DNA from: JBNFVY01 sp049943335
GTDB lineage: Bacteria; Pseudomonadota; Alphaproteobacteria; Rhodobacterales; Rhodobacteraceae
DNA length: 61,500 bases
Assembly: GCF_049943335.1 (NCBI RefSeq)
Contig: NZ_JBNFVY010000014.1
Coordinates: forward strand, 1-61,500
Direction: 5' to 3'
The position numbers and the translations under genes were made by a program. The first letter of the stretch is position 1. Every line of letters begins with the position of its first letter. Under the pieces are notes generated by a model. It had not been told where the DNA came from, did not search any database, and saw nothing but the letters and a program-made list of their open reading frames with translations. Positions 16,201 to 25,002 of this stretch are shown here, in pieces.

Positions 16201-16803
16201 ATGTTCATCACCTTCGAAGGCATTGACGGGTCGGGAAAATCGACCCAGGCGCGCCGGCTGGCCGCCTATCTGCGCGCGCAGGGCCGCGACGTGGTGCTGA
16301 CGCGTGAGCCGGGCGGATCGCCGGGGGCCGAAGAAATCCGCGCGCTTGTGCTGCAGGGCGATCCCGACCGCTGGTCGGCCGACACGGAAATCCTGCTGTT
16401 CACAGCCGCCCGCCGCGACCATCTGGAAAAGACGATCCGCCCCGCATTGGCGGCGGGCAAGACCGTGGTGTGCGACCGCTTCGCCGATTCAACCCGTGTC
16501 TATCAGGGCGTCACCCGCGGCGATCTGCGCGCCAAAGTCGATGCCCTGCACGAGACGATGATCGCGATTGAGCCCGACCTGACCTTTCTGATCGACATAT
16601 CGGCTGACACCGGGCTGGGCCGGGCCAAGGCGCGCCAGACCGCCGAAGAACGGTTCGAGGATTTCGGCCTGCCCATGCAGCGCCAGATGCGCAGCGCGTT
16701 TCTGGACCTGGCGCGTCAGCCCCGCTTTGCCGTGATCGACGGCGAAGGCAGCCCCGATGACGTGGCCGCCCGCGTCGTCGCCGCCTGGCAGGCCCGCGCA
16801 TGA
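16201..16803 (+). CDS. tmk: Thymidylate kinase
   Basis: A 200-aa enzyme. The P-loop GIDGSGKST is at 7-15, the DRF-type motif CDRFADSTRVYQG lies in the middle, and the LID region (GRAKARQTAEERFE) follows. It phosphorylates dTMP to dTDP for DNA synthesis. The Arg-containing LID with a non-Arg P-loop suggests the E. coli-like type. It overlaps holB by ATGA (16800-16803); the tmk-holB-tatD order is common in bacteria. Confidence 0.96.
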   Translation: MFITFEGIDGSGKSTQARRLAAYLRAQGRDVVLTREPGGSPGAEEIRALVLQGDPDRWSADTEILLFTAARRDHLEKTIRPALAAGKTVVCDRFADSTRVYQGVTRGDLRAKVDALHETMIAIEPDLTFLIDISADTGLGRAKARQTAEERFEDFGLPMQRQMRSAFLDLARQPRFAVIDGEGSPDDVAARVVAAWQARA

Positions 16804-17936
16804 GGGCGACGCAGGTCGACACCCCCGACGTCGCGCCCCAGGCCGACTGCGCACCGGGCGCCCCCCACCCCCGTGACACCGCCCGTCTGATTGGCCAGGG
16901 CGCCGCCGAGGCCGCCTTTCTGGACGCTTACAATTCGGGCCGCCTGCATCACGCCTGGCTGATCACCGGCCCGCGCGGCGTGGGCAAGGCCACGCTGGCC
17001 TGGCGCATCGCACGCTTCCTGCTGGCCGAACCTGCGGGCGACGGGCTTTTTGGCGCGCCGCCCCCGCCCGGCACGCTGGATGTGTCGCCCGACGATCCGG
17101 TGGCGCATCGCATTGCCGCCCTGTCCGAACCCGGTCTGCACCTGATACGCCGTCCGTGGGATCAAAAGACGGGCAAGCACGCGGCGCAAATCACCGTCGA
17201 TACGGTGCGCGGGCTGAACAACTTTTTCCACATGTCCGCCGCCGATGGCGGGCGGCGCGTGGTGATCGTGGACGCTGCCGACGACATGAACACCTCGGCC
17301 GCCAACGCCTTGCTGAAACTGCTCGAAGAGCCCCCCGCGAACGCCACGCTTCTGCTGATCGCCCACCAACCCTCGCGGCTGTTGCCAACGATCCGCTCGC
17401 GCTGCCGCGAATTGCGCTGCGCGACGCTGGGCGCGCAGGACCTGGCCGAAGCGCTGGCCCAGACCGGGGTCGAGGTGCCGGACGCCGGGTCACTTTCTGC
17501 CCTTGCCGCCGGGTCCGTGGGCGAGGCATTAAGGCTGACGACGATGGGTGGAACGGACATATATCACGAGATCACGGCGCTTTTTGCGACCTTGCCCCGG
17601 CTGGACCGCCAAAAGGCGCTGCGCCTGGCGGAAAGCTGCGCGGGCAAACAGAACGCCGATCGGTTCGATTTGATGCTGCGGCTGTTCGATCTGTTCCTTG
17701 CACGACTGGCGCGCACCGGCGCTGGCGCGCCGCCCGTCGTCGAAGCGGCGCCGGGCGAAACCGCCCTGCTGACCCGGCTGGCCCCCGGCCCCGATGCCGG
17801 TCGCGCCTGGGCTGAAATGCAGCAAAGCCTGTCCGCCCGCGCCCAGCATGGCCGGGCGGTCAATCTTGACCCCGCAGCGCTGATCCTAGATATGATCTTG
17901 AAAGTGAACGAAACGGCGTCCCGCGTGGCCGCCTGA
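16800..17936 (+). CDS. holB: DNA polymerase III subunit delta'
   Basis: A 378-aa AAA+ clamp-loader subunit. The Walker A-like GPRGVGKAT is at 57-65. The AAA+ core continues through VVIVDAADDMNTSAANALLKLLEEPP and the SRC sensor motif in TIRSRCREL. The C-terminal third is the oligomerisation domain. Delta' helps load the beta clamp at replication forks. The N-terminal 25 residues are a proline/aspartate-rich leader, common in this lineage. It is translationally coupled to tmk by overlap. Confidence 0.94.
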   Translation: MRATQVDTPDVAPQADCAPGAPHPRDTARLIGQGAAEAAFLDAYNSGRLHHAWLITGPRGVGKATLAWRIARFLLAEPAGDGLFGAPPPPGTLDVSPDDPVAHRIAALSEPGLHLIRRPWDQKTGKHAAQITVDTVRGLNNFFHMSAADGGRRVVIVDAADDMNTSAANALLKLLEEPPANATLLLIAHQPSRLLPTIRSRCRELRCATLGAQDLAEALAQTGVEVPDAGSLSALAAGSVGEALRLTTMGGTDIYHEITALFATLPRLDRQKALRLAESCAGKQNADRFDLMLRLFDLFLARLARTGAGAPPVVEAAPGETALLTRLAPGPDAGRAWAEMQQSLSARAQHGRAVNLDPAALILDMILKVNETASRVAA

Positions 17937-17945
17937 CAGGCCAGT

Positions 17946-18725
17946 ATGATCCAACTTACCGACAGCCATTGCCATCTGGATTTTCCCGATTTCGATTCAG
18001 AGCGGCCCCAAGTCATCCAGCGCGCCATCGATGCCGGCGTCACGCGGATGGTGACCATTTGCACCCGCCTTAGCGCCGCGCCGCAAGTGCGTGCAATCGC
18101 AGAAGAATTCGCCCCCGTGTACTGGGCTGCGGGCACGCACCCGATGTCGGCGGCCGACGAACCGCTGGCCACGGTGGACGATCTGCTGGCACTGGCCGAA
18201 CATCCCAAGTTTGTCGGCATCGGCGAAACCGGGCTGGACTATCACTATTCCGCCCAAAGCGCCGAGGTTCAGGCCAAAAGCCTGCGGATCCACATCGAGG
18301 CCGCCCGTGTCAGCCGCCTGCCGCTGATCATCCATGCCCGCGCCGCCGATGACGATATGGCCCGCATCCTGAGCGACGAAATGAAGGCCGGCGAATTCAC
18401 CTGCGTGATGCATTGCTTTTCGTCGTCCCCGGCGCTGGCCCGCGTCGCGCTGGATCTTGGGTTCTACCTGTCGGCCTCGGGCATCGCGGCCTTCCCGAAA
18501 TCCACCGAAATCCGCGACATTTTCGCAAGCGCCCCGCGCGAGCGGATCCTGGTGGAAACCGATGCGCCCTACCTTGCGCCCCCGCCCCATCGCGGCAAGC
18601 GCAACGAACCGGCCTATACCGTGCACACCGCCGCCCGCGTGGCCGAAGCGCTGGACATGGACATCGACGCTTTTGCGGCCCAGACGCAGGCCAATTTCGA
18701 GCGCCTTTTCTGGAAGGCCGCGTGA
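17946..18725 (+). CDS. TatD family metal-dependent hydrolase
   Basis: A 259-aa TIM-barrel amidohydrolase. Metal ligands expected for TatD are visible: DSHCHLD (His8, His10), GETGLDYH, IIHARAADDDM, the CFSS loop and ETDAPYLAP near the C-terminus. TatD enzymes act as 3'-5' DNA exonucleases or D-aminoacyl-tRNA deacylase-like hydrolases; the exact substrate is not set by sequence. It follows holB by 9 nt and overlaps the next gene by one base (TGATG). Confidence 0.93.
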   Translation: MIQLTDSHCHLDFPDFDSERPQVIQRAIDAGVTRMVTICTRLSAAPQVRAIAEEFAPVYWAAGTHPMSAADEPLATVDDLLALAEHPKFVGIGETGLDYHYSAQSAEVQAKSLRIHIEAARVSRLPLIIHARAADDDMARILSDEMKAGEFTCVMHCFSSSPALARVALDLGFYLSASGIAAFPKSTEIRDIFASAPRERILVETDAPYLAPPPHRGKRNEPAYTVHTAARVAEALDMDIDAFAAQTQANFERLFWKAA

Positions 18726-19528
18726 TGGGTGAATTGCGCTTTACCATACTTGGGTGCGGGTCGTCCGGCGGGGTGCCGCGACTGGGCGGGCATTGGGGCG
18801 AATGCGATCCGAGCAACCCGAAAAACCAACGCCGGCGCTGTTCGATGCTGGTGGAACGGATCACCGACGACGGCACCACCCGCGTGCTGATCGACACCAC
18901 GCCGGACATGCGCGCCCAGCTTCTGGACGCGGGCGTGGGCGATCTGTCGAGCGTGGTCTACACCCATCCGCACGCCGATCACGTGCACGGCATCGACGAT
19001 CTGCGCATGATCGTGTTCAACATGCGCAAGCGGCTTGATGTCTGGGCCGACAATGACACGCAGGCGGCGCTGCTCGATCGCTTCGCCTATGTCTTTGTCC
19101 AGCCCGAAGGCTCGAACTATCCGCCGATCCTGAACCTGCACACGATTGACCGCGAAAAAGACGTGGTGGTGGATGGGCCTGGCGGGCCGGTCACGCTGAC
19201 CCCGTTCCTGGTCGGTCACGGGGGCATCGACGCCCTGGGATTTCGCATTAACGATCTGGCGTATCTGCCTGATGTTCATACCATTTATGACGCCGCATGG
19301 GACAAGCTGACGGGGCTGGACTGCTGGGTCGTCGATGCGCTGCGCCGCACGCCCCATCCGACCCACGCGCATCTGGATATGACGCTGGACTGGATCGCCC
19401 GCGCCGCGCCCCGCCGCGCCGTGATCACCAACATGCACATCGATCTGGACCATTCAGCGGTTGAGGCCGAAACACCCGCCCATGTTTCGGCGGCCTATGA
19501 CGGCATGACAATCAGCTACCCGCTCTGA
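18725..19528 (+). CDS. MBL-fold hydrolase, PhnP-like phosphodiesterase
   Basis: A 267-aa metallo-beta-lactamase-fold protein. It opens with FTILGCGSSGGVPRLGG and has the metal-binding HPHADHVHGID. The sequence pattern is that of the PhnP/phosphoribosyl 1,2-cyclic phosphodiesterase-like group found after tatD in Alphaproteobacteria. The start is ATG 18725, sharing a base with the tatD stop; the longer frame inside tatD is a shadow. Nothing links it to phosphonate genes here, so a general cyclic-phosphodiesterase or RNA-processing role is equally possible. Confidence 0.88.
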   Translation: MGELRFTILGCGSSGGVPRLGGHWGECDPSNPKNQRRRCSMLVERITDDGTTRVLIDTTPDMRAQLLDAGVGDLSSVVYTHPHADHVHGIDDLRMIVFNMRKRLDVWADNDTQAALLDRFAYVFVQPEGSNYPPILNLHTIDREKDVVVDGPGGPVTLTPFLVGHGGIDALGFRINDLAYLPDVHTIYDAAWDKLTGLDCWVVDALRRTPHPTHAHLDMTLDWIARAAPRRAVITNMHIDLDHSAVEAETPAHVSAAYDGMTISYPL

Positions 19529-20466
19529 TGCAGGCGCTGGTCGACGTCATCCTGCCTGTCTTTCTGGTTATCGGTTTTGGTTACGTGGCGGTGTGGCGGC
19601 GGCTGTTCAGTGACAGCGCGATGGACGGGGTGATGCTGTTTGCGCAGAACTTTGCCGTGCCGACACTGCTGTTCAACGCCATCGCGCATCTCGATCTGGG
19701 CCAGAGCTTTAATCTGCCCCTGCTCACCACCTTTTACGGCGGCGCCTTCGCGGGCTACATGTTTGCCTGGGCCGGGGCGAAATACCTGTTCGCCCGCCCG
19801 CCCGAGGATTGCGTGGCCATCGGTTTTTGCGGGCTTTTTTCCAATTCGCTGCTGCTCGGGATCCCGATCACCGAACGGGCCTATGGCAGCGAAGCGCTGG
19901 CGTGGAACTTTGCGATCATCTCGGTTCACGCGCCGATGATCTATGCCTTCGGGATCACCATGATGGAGGTGACCAGATCGCGCGGCAGCGGCCTGCCGCT
20001 GGGCAAACTGGCGGCGCAGATCTGGCGCAGGATCATCCACAACCCGCTGGTCATCGGCATTGCGCTTGGCTTTGCGGTGAACCTGTCGGGCGTTCGCCCG
20101 CCCGAGCTGTTCTGGTCGGCAATCGAAATGATGAACCGCGCCGCGATTCCCGCCGCGCTCTTTGGTCTTGGGGGGGTGCTGTATCGCTATAAGCCCGAAG
20201 GCGACTTCAAGGTGATCGTCTGGGTGGTCGTGGCGTCATTGGCGGTGCATCCGGCCGTCGCCTGGGTGATCGGTGGGCCGCTTTGGGGGCTGGACACCGG
20301 CCCGCAGCGCAGCGCGGTGCTGACAGCGGCGATGGCGCCGGGGGTAAACAGTTACCTCTTTGCCAATATGTACGGGCGGGCCAATCGGGTTGCGGCCTCG
20401 GGCGTACTGGTGGGCACCGGCCTGTCGATCCTGACGATCTGGGGCTGGCTGCTGATTCTGCCCTGA
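19528..20466 (+). CDS. AEC family (auxin efflux carrier-like) transporter
   Basis: A 312-aa integral membrane protein with about ten hydrophobic segments in two halves, the usual AEC layout (N-half to about 140, polar loop at 145-165, then the C-half). Typical motifs are NFAVPTLLFNAI and, near the C-terminus, TAAMAPGVNSYLFA. Family members export or exchange small organic anions; the substrate is unknown here. Its ATG shares a base with the preceding stop (TGATG), so it is the last gene of the run starting at 14141. Confidence 0.88.
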   Translation: MQALVDVILPVFLVIGFGYVAVWRRLFSDSAMDGVMLFAQNFAVPTLLFNAIAHLDLGQSFNLPLLTTFYGGAFAGYMFAWAGAKYLFARPPEDCVAIGFCGLFSNSLLLGIPITERAYGSEALAWNFAIISVHAPMIYAFGITMMEVTRSRGSGLPLGKLAAQIWRRIIHNPLVIGIALGFAVNLSGVRPPELFWSAIEMMNRAAIPAALFGLGGVLYRYKPEGDFKVIVWVVVASLAVHPAVAWVIGGPLWGLDTGPQRSAVLTAAMAPGVNSYLFANMYGRANRVAASGVLVGTGLSILTIWGWLLILP

Positions 20467-20805
20467 CCCACGCCGCCCACACCCGTATGTGCGCGCCATT
20501 CCCCACCCGATGGCAGCCGCTGCGCCGCGCCGCAGGGAAAAGCGGTTAATCAACGCGCGTGCGGTGATGACCCACGGTCCCCATTCTTGTCACAATCTGG
20601 TGCGAATTCCAAACTCCCGCATAGGGAGAAAGGTTTTTTATTTCATGACCTTAAAACGATACCCTAACGGAAATTAACCAAGGAATTCCCACACGCCGCC
20701 GCATCCGCGCCGAATTCGGCAAGCATAAACACGGTTAATGCAAAGCGTGACCGCGCCCACTTTCTGGGCGCTGAAGCGCACGTTGAATTTGAGTGGTAAA
20801 ATATC
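20467..20805. other. Intergenic region before the RTX-Hint gene
   Basis: About 340 bp without a gene. It is more AT-rich toward the right and holds several TTAA-type elements (around 20546, 20674 and 20734). CTAA and TTAAC at about 20664-20678 are separated by six bases, one short of a CtrA box. It probably holds the promoter of the large secreted protein. Confidence 0.4.
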
Positions 20806-23403
20806 ATGCCGACGTATTCGGTAAATTTTTATAATTCCGATTATACCCGATCCTGGCCCAATTCCGCGGGCAACACATTTGTCTATTCCGGCCCCACCCA
20901 GTGGGATGGCTCGGCTGTCATCACCGAAACCGATGCCAACACCGAAGGCCAGACGCTTGTCGATGACAATTCGTCCGAAACCGCGACCGGCGACATCACC
21001 GTTGGGGGCACCACCTATTCGGGCGCCGAACTGGATGCCGAACAGCAATACACGATCCGCGACACGGTCACGGGCCAGACCTTTCAGGTGGTCCAGTTTC
21101 AGTACGAGTCGGGCCGAACCACCTATACCGGCACTTTGTCGGAAACCCAGCTTATCAACGGGCGCACCTACGAAGTGGTCGCGCGCGACACCTGGACGGA
21201 TCTGGACGACGGCGATGTCGCCTTTGCCTACAGCGATTTTCGCGACGGTATCATCGACGGCACGGCCGGCAATGACACGATCGATGCCGCCTATACCGGC
21301 GATCCCAACGGCGATCGCGTGGACACCGGCGACGGGGTCAACGACACCGCCACGAACACCACCTTTCGCTGGGCCGACCTGCCCGATCAGGACCTGACCG
21401 GCGGCGCCAGCGCCACGATCAACGGCGCGCAAATCACGATCGGCTATACCGATCTGGGCGTCGGGCAGGAGTTTTCCGTTTACGACGGCGCAAACGATTA
21501 TTTCAGCGGCGACGTCTACGTTGAAAACGGCGAACCCTTCGATCCCCAGTCGTCCGCCTTTCTCTTTGGGGACGGCACGGGCAACACCGCGTTGGTCGAA
21601 ATGGACTTCGCGTCAACCAGCGCGGGCGTCGATGACGAAGTGCGCAATGTCCAGTTCCGCATCAATGACGTCGACCGGAGCAGCTTTGTCGATCAGTTGG
21701 TCATTGAAGCCTATGACGCCAACGGCAACCCTGTCGAAGTGGTCATCTACACCGACGGCGACGATGTCGTGTCGGGCAACACGATCACCAGCGGGTCGTC
21801 ATCGGATGCGCCCGATAGCGATGACGGCTCGGTCCTTGTGCAGATAGGCGGCCCGGTCCAGAGCATCGACATCACCTATTCCAACCTTGGCTCGGGCACG
21901 CAGGGGGTATGGATTTCAGACGTCAACTACGACGTGATGACCCCCACATATGCTGACAGTATCAACGCCGGCGCGGGGGATGATCTGATCGTTGCCGGGC
22001 TGGGCGATGACACCGTTTCGGGCGGCGATGGCGACGACCTGATCGATCTGGGCACCGGCAACGATTCCGGTGAAGGCCGCGCAGGCGACGACACCTTCCT
22101 GGGCGGCGCGGGCAACGACACGATGGATGGCGGTTCCGGCATGGATTACGTGGATTATTCCGCGTCCGGCGCGGGGGTATCCGTCGATCTGTCCACCAAC
22201 AGTTTCTCGGGGGGGGATGCGGCGGGCGACAGCGCCACCTCGCTGGACGGTGTGTTGGGGTCGGATTTCGACGATACGCTGATCGGCTCGGATGCGGAAT
22301 ACCTGACCCCCGGCCCGGAATTCCACACCAGTGACATTCATGGCGGCGATGGCGACGACTACATCGACGGCATGGGCGGTAGCGACAGCCTGTATGGCGA
22401 TGCGGGCAACGACACGATCCTGGGCGGCGCGGGCGATGACCATGCCGAAGGTGGCACCGGCAATGACAGTATCGCGGGCGGTGCCGGGGCCGATACGATG
22501 CTTGGCGGAAGCGGCGCAGATACGCTGACGGGCGGCGCGGGCGCCGATATCCTGGATGGCGGCGACGGGGACGACACGCTTTTTGTCGGGTCGGGCGATA
22601 CGGTCGCGGGGGGCGACGGCGACGATCTGTTCATCATCGACCCGACCCTGCTGACGGGCGGCACCATCACCATCGACGGGCTGGAAGGCGACGAGGACGA
22701 CGGCGGCGACGTCATCGATTTCAACGGCACCCTGGCCGCGCCGATCATCTGGACCGCGCAGGGCGACGACCCGGGCGGGCGCGCGGGAACGGCCACGCTG
22801 GTCGACGGCACAGTCATCAATTTCTCGAATATTGAAAAGGTCATCTGTTTCGCGCGCGGCACCCGGATTCTGACACCGCGTGGCCCGGTGGCGGTGGAAA
22901 ACCTGCGGGTTGATCACATGGTGCTGACCCGCGACAACGGGCTGCTGCCGATCCGCTGGATCAATGCGCGCCGGGTTCCGGCCACGGGTGATTTCGCGCC
23001 GATCCTGATCGCAAAGGGCGCGATGGGCAACGATACCGACCTGGTCGTGTCGCCCCAGCACCGCATGCTGATCAAAGGCCCCAAGCCCGAACTGCTGTTC
23101 GGCCAACGCGAGGTTCTGGCCGCCGCCAAACACCTGGTGGACGGGCGCACGATCCATCGGCTGGACGGCGGGCTGGTGGACTATTTCCACATCATGTTTG
23201 ACCAGCACGAACTGATTTTCGCCGAAGGGGCGATCACCGAAAGTTTTCACGCCGGCGAAGCATCGCTATCGGGCATCAGCGATCCCGCGCGCGAAGAGCT
23301 TTTTGCGCTCTTTCCCGAACTGCGCAGCGCGCCCATGGCCCGCAGCAAGACCGCACGCCTGTGCCTGCGCAAACACGAAGCGCACCTGCTGCGCGCTGCG
23401 TGA
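20806..23403 (+). CDS. RTX calcium-binding protein with C-terminal Hint domain
   Basis: An 865-aa acidic, probably type I-secreted protein. The N-terminal about 380 residues are beta-rich with no recognised domain. Two blocks of glycine-rich RTX nonapeptides (GGDGDDLIDLGTGND type) lie at about 388-450 and 500-615 and should fold on calcium. A Hint domain begins at CFARGTRILTPRG (Cys681) and runs to about residue 830, with VVSPQHRMLI as the second block. Hint modules self-cleave at the N-terminal Cys. No signal peptide and no type I secretion genes are nearby. RTX-Hint proteins are frequent in Rhodobacteraceae and may be self-processed extracellular adhesins or effectors. The ribosome site is weak. 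Confidence 0.9.
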   Translation: MPTYSVNFYNSDYTRSWPNSAGNTFVYSGPTQWDGSAVITETDANTEGQTLVDDNSSETATGDITVGGTTYSGAELDAEQQYTIRDTVTGQTFQVVQFQYESGRTTYTGTLSETQLINGRTYEVVARDTWTDLDDGDVAFAYSDFRDGIIDGTAGNDTIDAAYTGDPNGDRVDTGDGVNDTATNTTFRWADLPDQDLTGGASATINGAQITIGYTDLGVGQEFSVYDGANDYFSGDVYVENGEPFDPQSSAFLFGDGTGNTALVEMDFASTSAGVDDEVRNVQFRINDVDRSSFVDQLVIEAYDANGNPVEVVIYTDGDDVVSGNTITSGSSSDAPDSDDGSVLVQIGGPVQSIDITYSNLGSGTQGVWISDVNYDVMTPTYADSINAGAGDDLIVAGLGDDTVSGGDGDDLIDLGTGNDSGEGRAGDDTFLGGAGNDTMDGGSGMDYVDYSASGAGVSVDLSTNSFSGGDAAGDSATSLDGVLGSDFDDTLIGSDAEYLTPGPEFHTSDIHGGDGDDYIDGMGGSDSLYGDAGNDTILGGAGDDHAEGGTGNDSIAGGAGADTMLGGSGADTLTGGAGADILDGGDGDDTLFVGSGDTVAGGDGDDLFIIDPTLLTGGTITIDGLEGDEDDGGDVIDFNGTLAAPIIWTAQGDDPGGRAGTATLVDGTVINFSNIEKVICFARGTRILTPRGPVAVENLRVDHMVLTRDNGLLPIRWINARRVPATGDFAPILIAKGAMGNDTDLVVSPQHRMLIKGPKPELLFGQREVLAAAKHLVDGRTIHRLDGGLVDYFHIMFDQHELIFAEGAITESFHAGEASLSGISDPAREELFALFPELRSAPMARSKTARLCLRKHEAHLLRAA

Positions 23404-23440
23404 GCCTTGCGCGCGGGCGCGTCCCGCCGCATCCTTGGGT

Positions 23441-24607
23441 ATGACGCGCCATTGCGCCCTTCCTTTTCGCGCCGCGGGCTTGGCCATGCTGGCGGTCTCC
23501 TTTGCGGTGACGCTGGGGGGGCTGTGGCTGGACTGGCAGGCGGGTGGGCATGCGTGGCAACAGGCCGATTGGCTGATCCACGCCGACGCGGGCCCGGTGC
23601 GGCGCGGGCTGTTTGGATCGGCCATGTTGTGGCTGGCGGCGCTGAGCGGGCTGTCGCCTGTCACCGTCGTGATCATGGTGCAGGGCGCGCTGGTGATCGC
23701 GCTCTATGCGGTGACGTGCGTGCTCTTGCGCGACCGGCGGCTGGGCTGGATCGCGCCGGTCATCGCCTTTTCGCCCCTGTTTTTCGCGGTGTTCTGGGCG
23801 CAAGACCCAGATGGCGGGCTGCGCAAGGACCTGTGGGCCTTTTTGGCGCTGCTGATCCTGGCGGCAGGCGGTGCGCCGTGGCGCATGTGGCTGGCCGGGG
23901 CGCTCTTTGTCTGTGGGTTGGCCGGACACGAGGCACTGATCCTTTTTCTGCCGGCCATGATCGCGCTGGCGGCGCTGACCCAGCGCCGGCGCGCCGCGCT
24001 TGGCTTTGCGGCGGTGCTTGCACTGCTGGGCGCGGGGCTGATGCTGTGGCACTTGCGATTCCCCGTGGGTGATGCGGCAGCGATCTGCGCCGCACTGGCC
24101 GGGCCGGACCTGCCGCAAGGCTTCTGCGACGGCGCGATCCGCTGGGTCGGCGCGGCGCCCGAGGCCCATCTGACCCGCCCGGCTCAGCGTCTGAGCCCGT
24201 CCAACCTGGGGCAACTGGCGATATCTCTGGGGGCGGCGCTGGTGCCCTTGGTGTTGCTGTGCGCGGTCGGGACCGTGCGCACGCGCCGGATCCTGATGGC
24301 CGTGTTGGTGCTGTCGGCCCTGCCCTATCTGCCACTCTATCTTGTCGCCATCGACTGGGGACGCTGGATGAGCTTTCATATCGTCACCGTCGCGGCCCTG
24401 ATGATCGCGTTGGTCCGCACGGGCCGACTATCGCCGCCCGCGACCTACCGCGCGCCGCTGATCGCGCTCTGTGCCCCCATTGTGGTGGCGCCGCATCATT
24501 ATATCGGGGTCAATCCTGACGCTTGGGTCTTTGCCTTGCTGGGCGTGGTTCTGTGCCTTGCGGCGCTGGCGTGGCACGCCGCCAAACGGCGCGCCGACCC
24601 GGCCTGA
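23441..24607 (+). CDS. Integral membrane protein of unknown function
   Basis: A 388-aa protein made almost wholly of hydrophobic helices (about ten), with short Arg-rich loops, such as LLRDRRLGW and TQRRRAALG, consistent with inside-positive topology. No transporter or enzyme motif is evident. A WQQADWLIHADAGPVRRGLFGS segment in the first periplasmic loop resembles multi-pass membrane proteins of polysaccharide or lipid metabolism, but weakly. The start is ATG 23441; the longer frame overlaps the upstream gene. It may be monocistronic, 37 nt after the RTX-Hint gene. Confidence 0.65.
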   Translation: MTRHCALPFRAAGLAMLAVSFAVTLGGLWLDWQAGGHAWQQADWLIHADAGPVRRGLFGSAMLWLAALSGLSPVTVVIMVQGALVIALYAVTCVLLRDRRLGWIAPVIAFSPLFFAVFWAQDPDGGLRKDLWAFLALLILAAGGAPWRMWLAGALFVCGLAGHEALILFLPAMIALAALTQRRRAALGFAAVLALLGAGLMLWHLRFPVGDAAAICAALAGPDLPQGFCDGAIRWVGAAPEAHLTRPAQRLSPSNLGQLAISLGAALVPLVLLCAVGTVRTRRILMAVLVLSALPYLPLYLVAIDWGRWMSFHIVTVAALMIALVRTGRLSPPATYRAPLIALCAPIVVAPHHYIGVNPDAWVFALLGVVLCLAALAWHAAKRRADPA

Positions 24608-24822
24608 ACGACCTGCCCGGGGCCAAATCGCCCCCGATCAATCCACACCTGGCCAAACCCTAAACGAACAAACGCGCCCAAAGGCGCGCGTCACTGTCGA
24701 AATAGTCAGGGGGCTGCGGGGCTGTAGATCTTTGATCTGGGTACTCGCCACTGGTTTCGGCGAAACCGCTACCGCGCTGTGACCCTGTCTGAAGGCGGCC
24801 CACCTTTGCGGGGAAGGGTGTT

Positions 24823-24909
24823 TGGTGCGGTCGAGAAGACTCGAACTTCCACGGGTGTTACCCCACAGCGACCTCAACGCTGCGCGTCTACCAATTCCGC
24901 CACGACCGC
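24823..24909 (-). tRNA. tRNA-Leu (anticodon GAG)
   Basis: On the minus strand the acceptor GCGGTCG (from 24909) pairs with CGACCGC; the discriminator is A, followed by encoded CCA (24825-24823). The anticodon loop TTGAGGT gives GAG. The long variable arm and GTTCGAGTC T-arm are typical of leucine tRNAs. Confidence 0.95.
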
Positions 24910-24955
24910 ACGTCCCAGCTTGGGTCCGCGCTAATTAGCCGAGGTCCCGTGCTTT

Positions 24956-24982
24956 GTGAAGGGGCAAATTCCGCCCCTTCAC
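24956..24982 (-). terminator. Strong hairpin after the PG-binding gene
   Basis: A perfect 10-bp inverted repeat, GTGAAGGGGC/GCCCCTTCAC with a 7-nt loop, lies 20 nt past the stop of the gene at 25003 and ahead of tRNA-Leu. There is no T-tract on the minus side; CAATTTTCC follows on the plus side. Confidence 0.55.
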
Positions 24983-25002
24983 CAATTTTCCGCAAGCTCC
25001 GA

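Noticed and set aside
22000..22650. Repeats resembling a CRISPR-like array
   Set aside because: Codon-phased glycine/aspartate RTX repeats inside a gene; no spacers or Cas genes.
21916..23250. Long minus-strand frame over the RTX gene
   Set aside because: Arises from the repeat codons of the RTX blocks; Val/Ala/Arg-rich with no domain.
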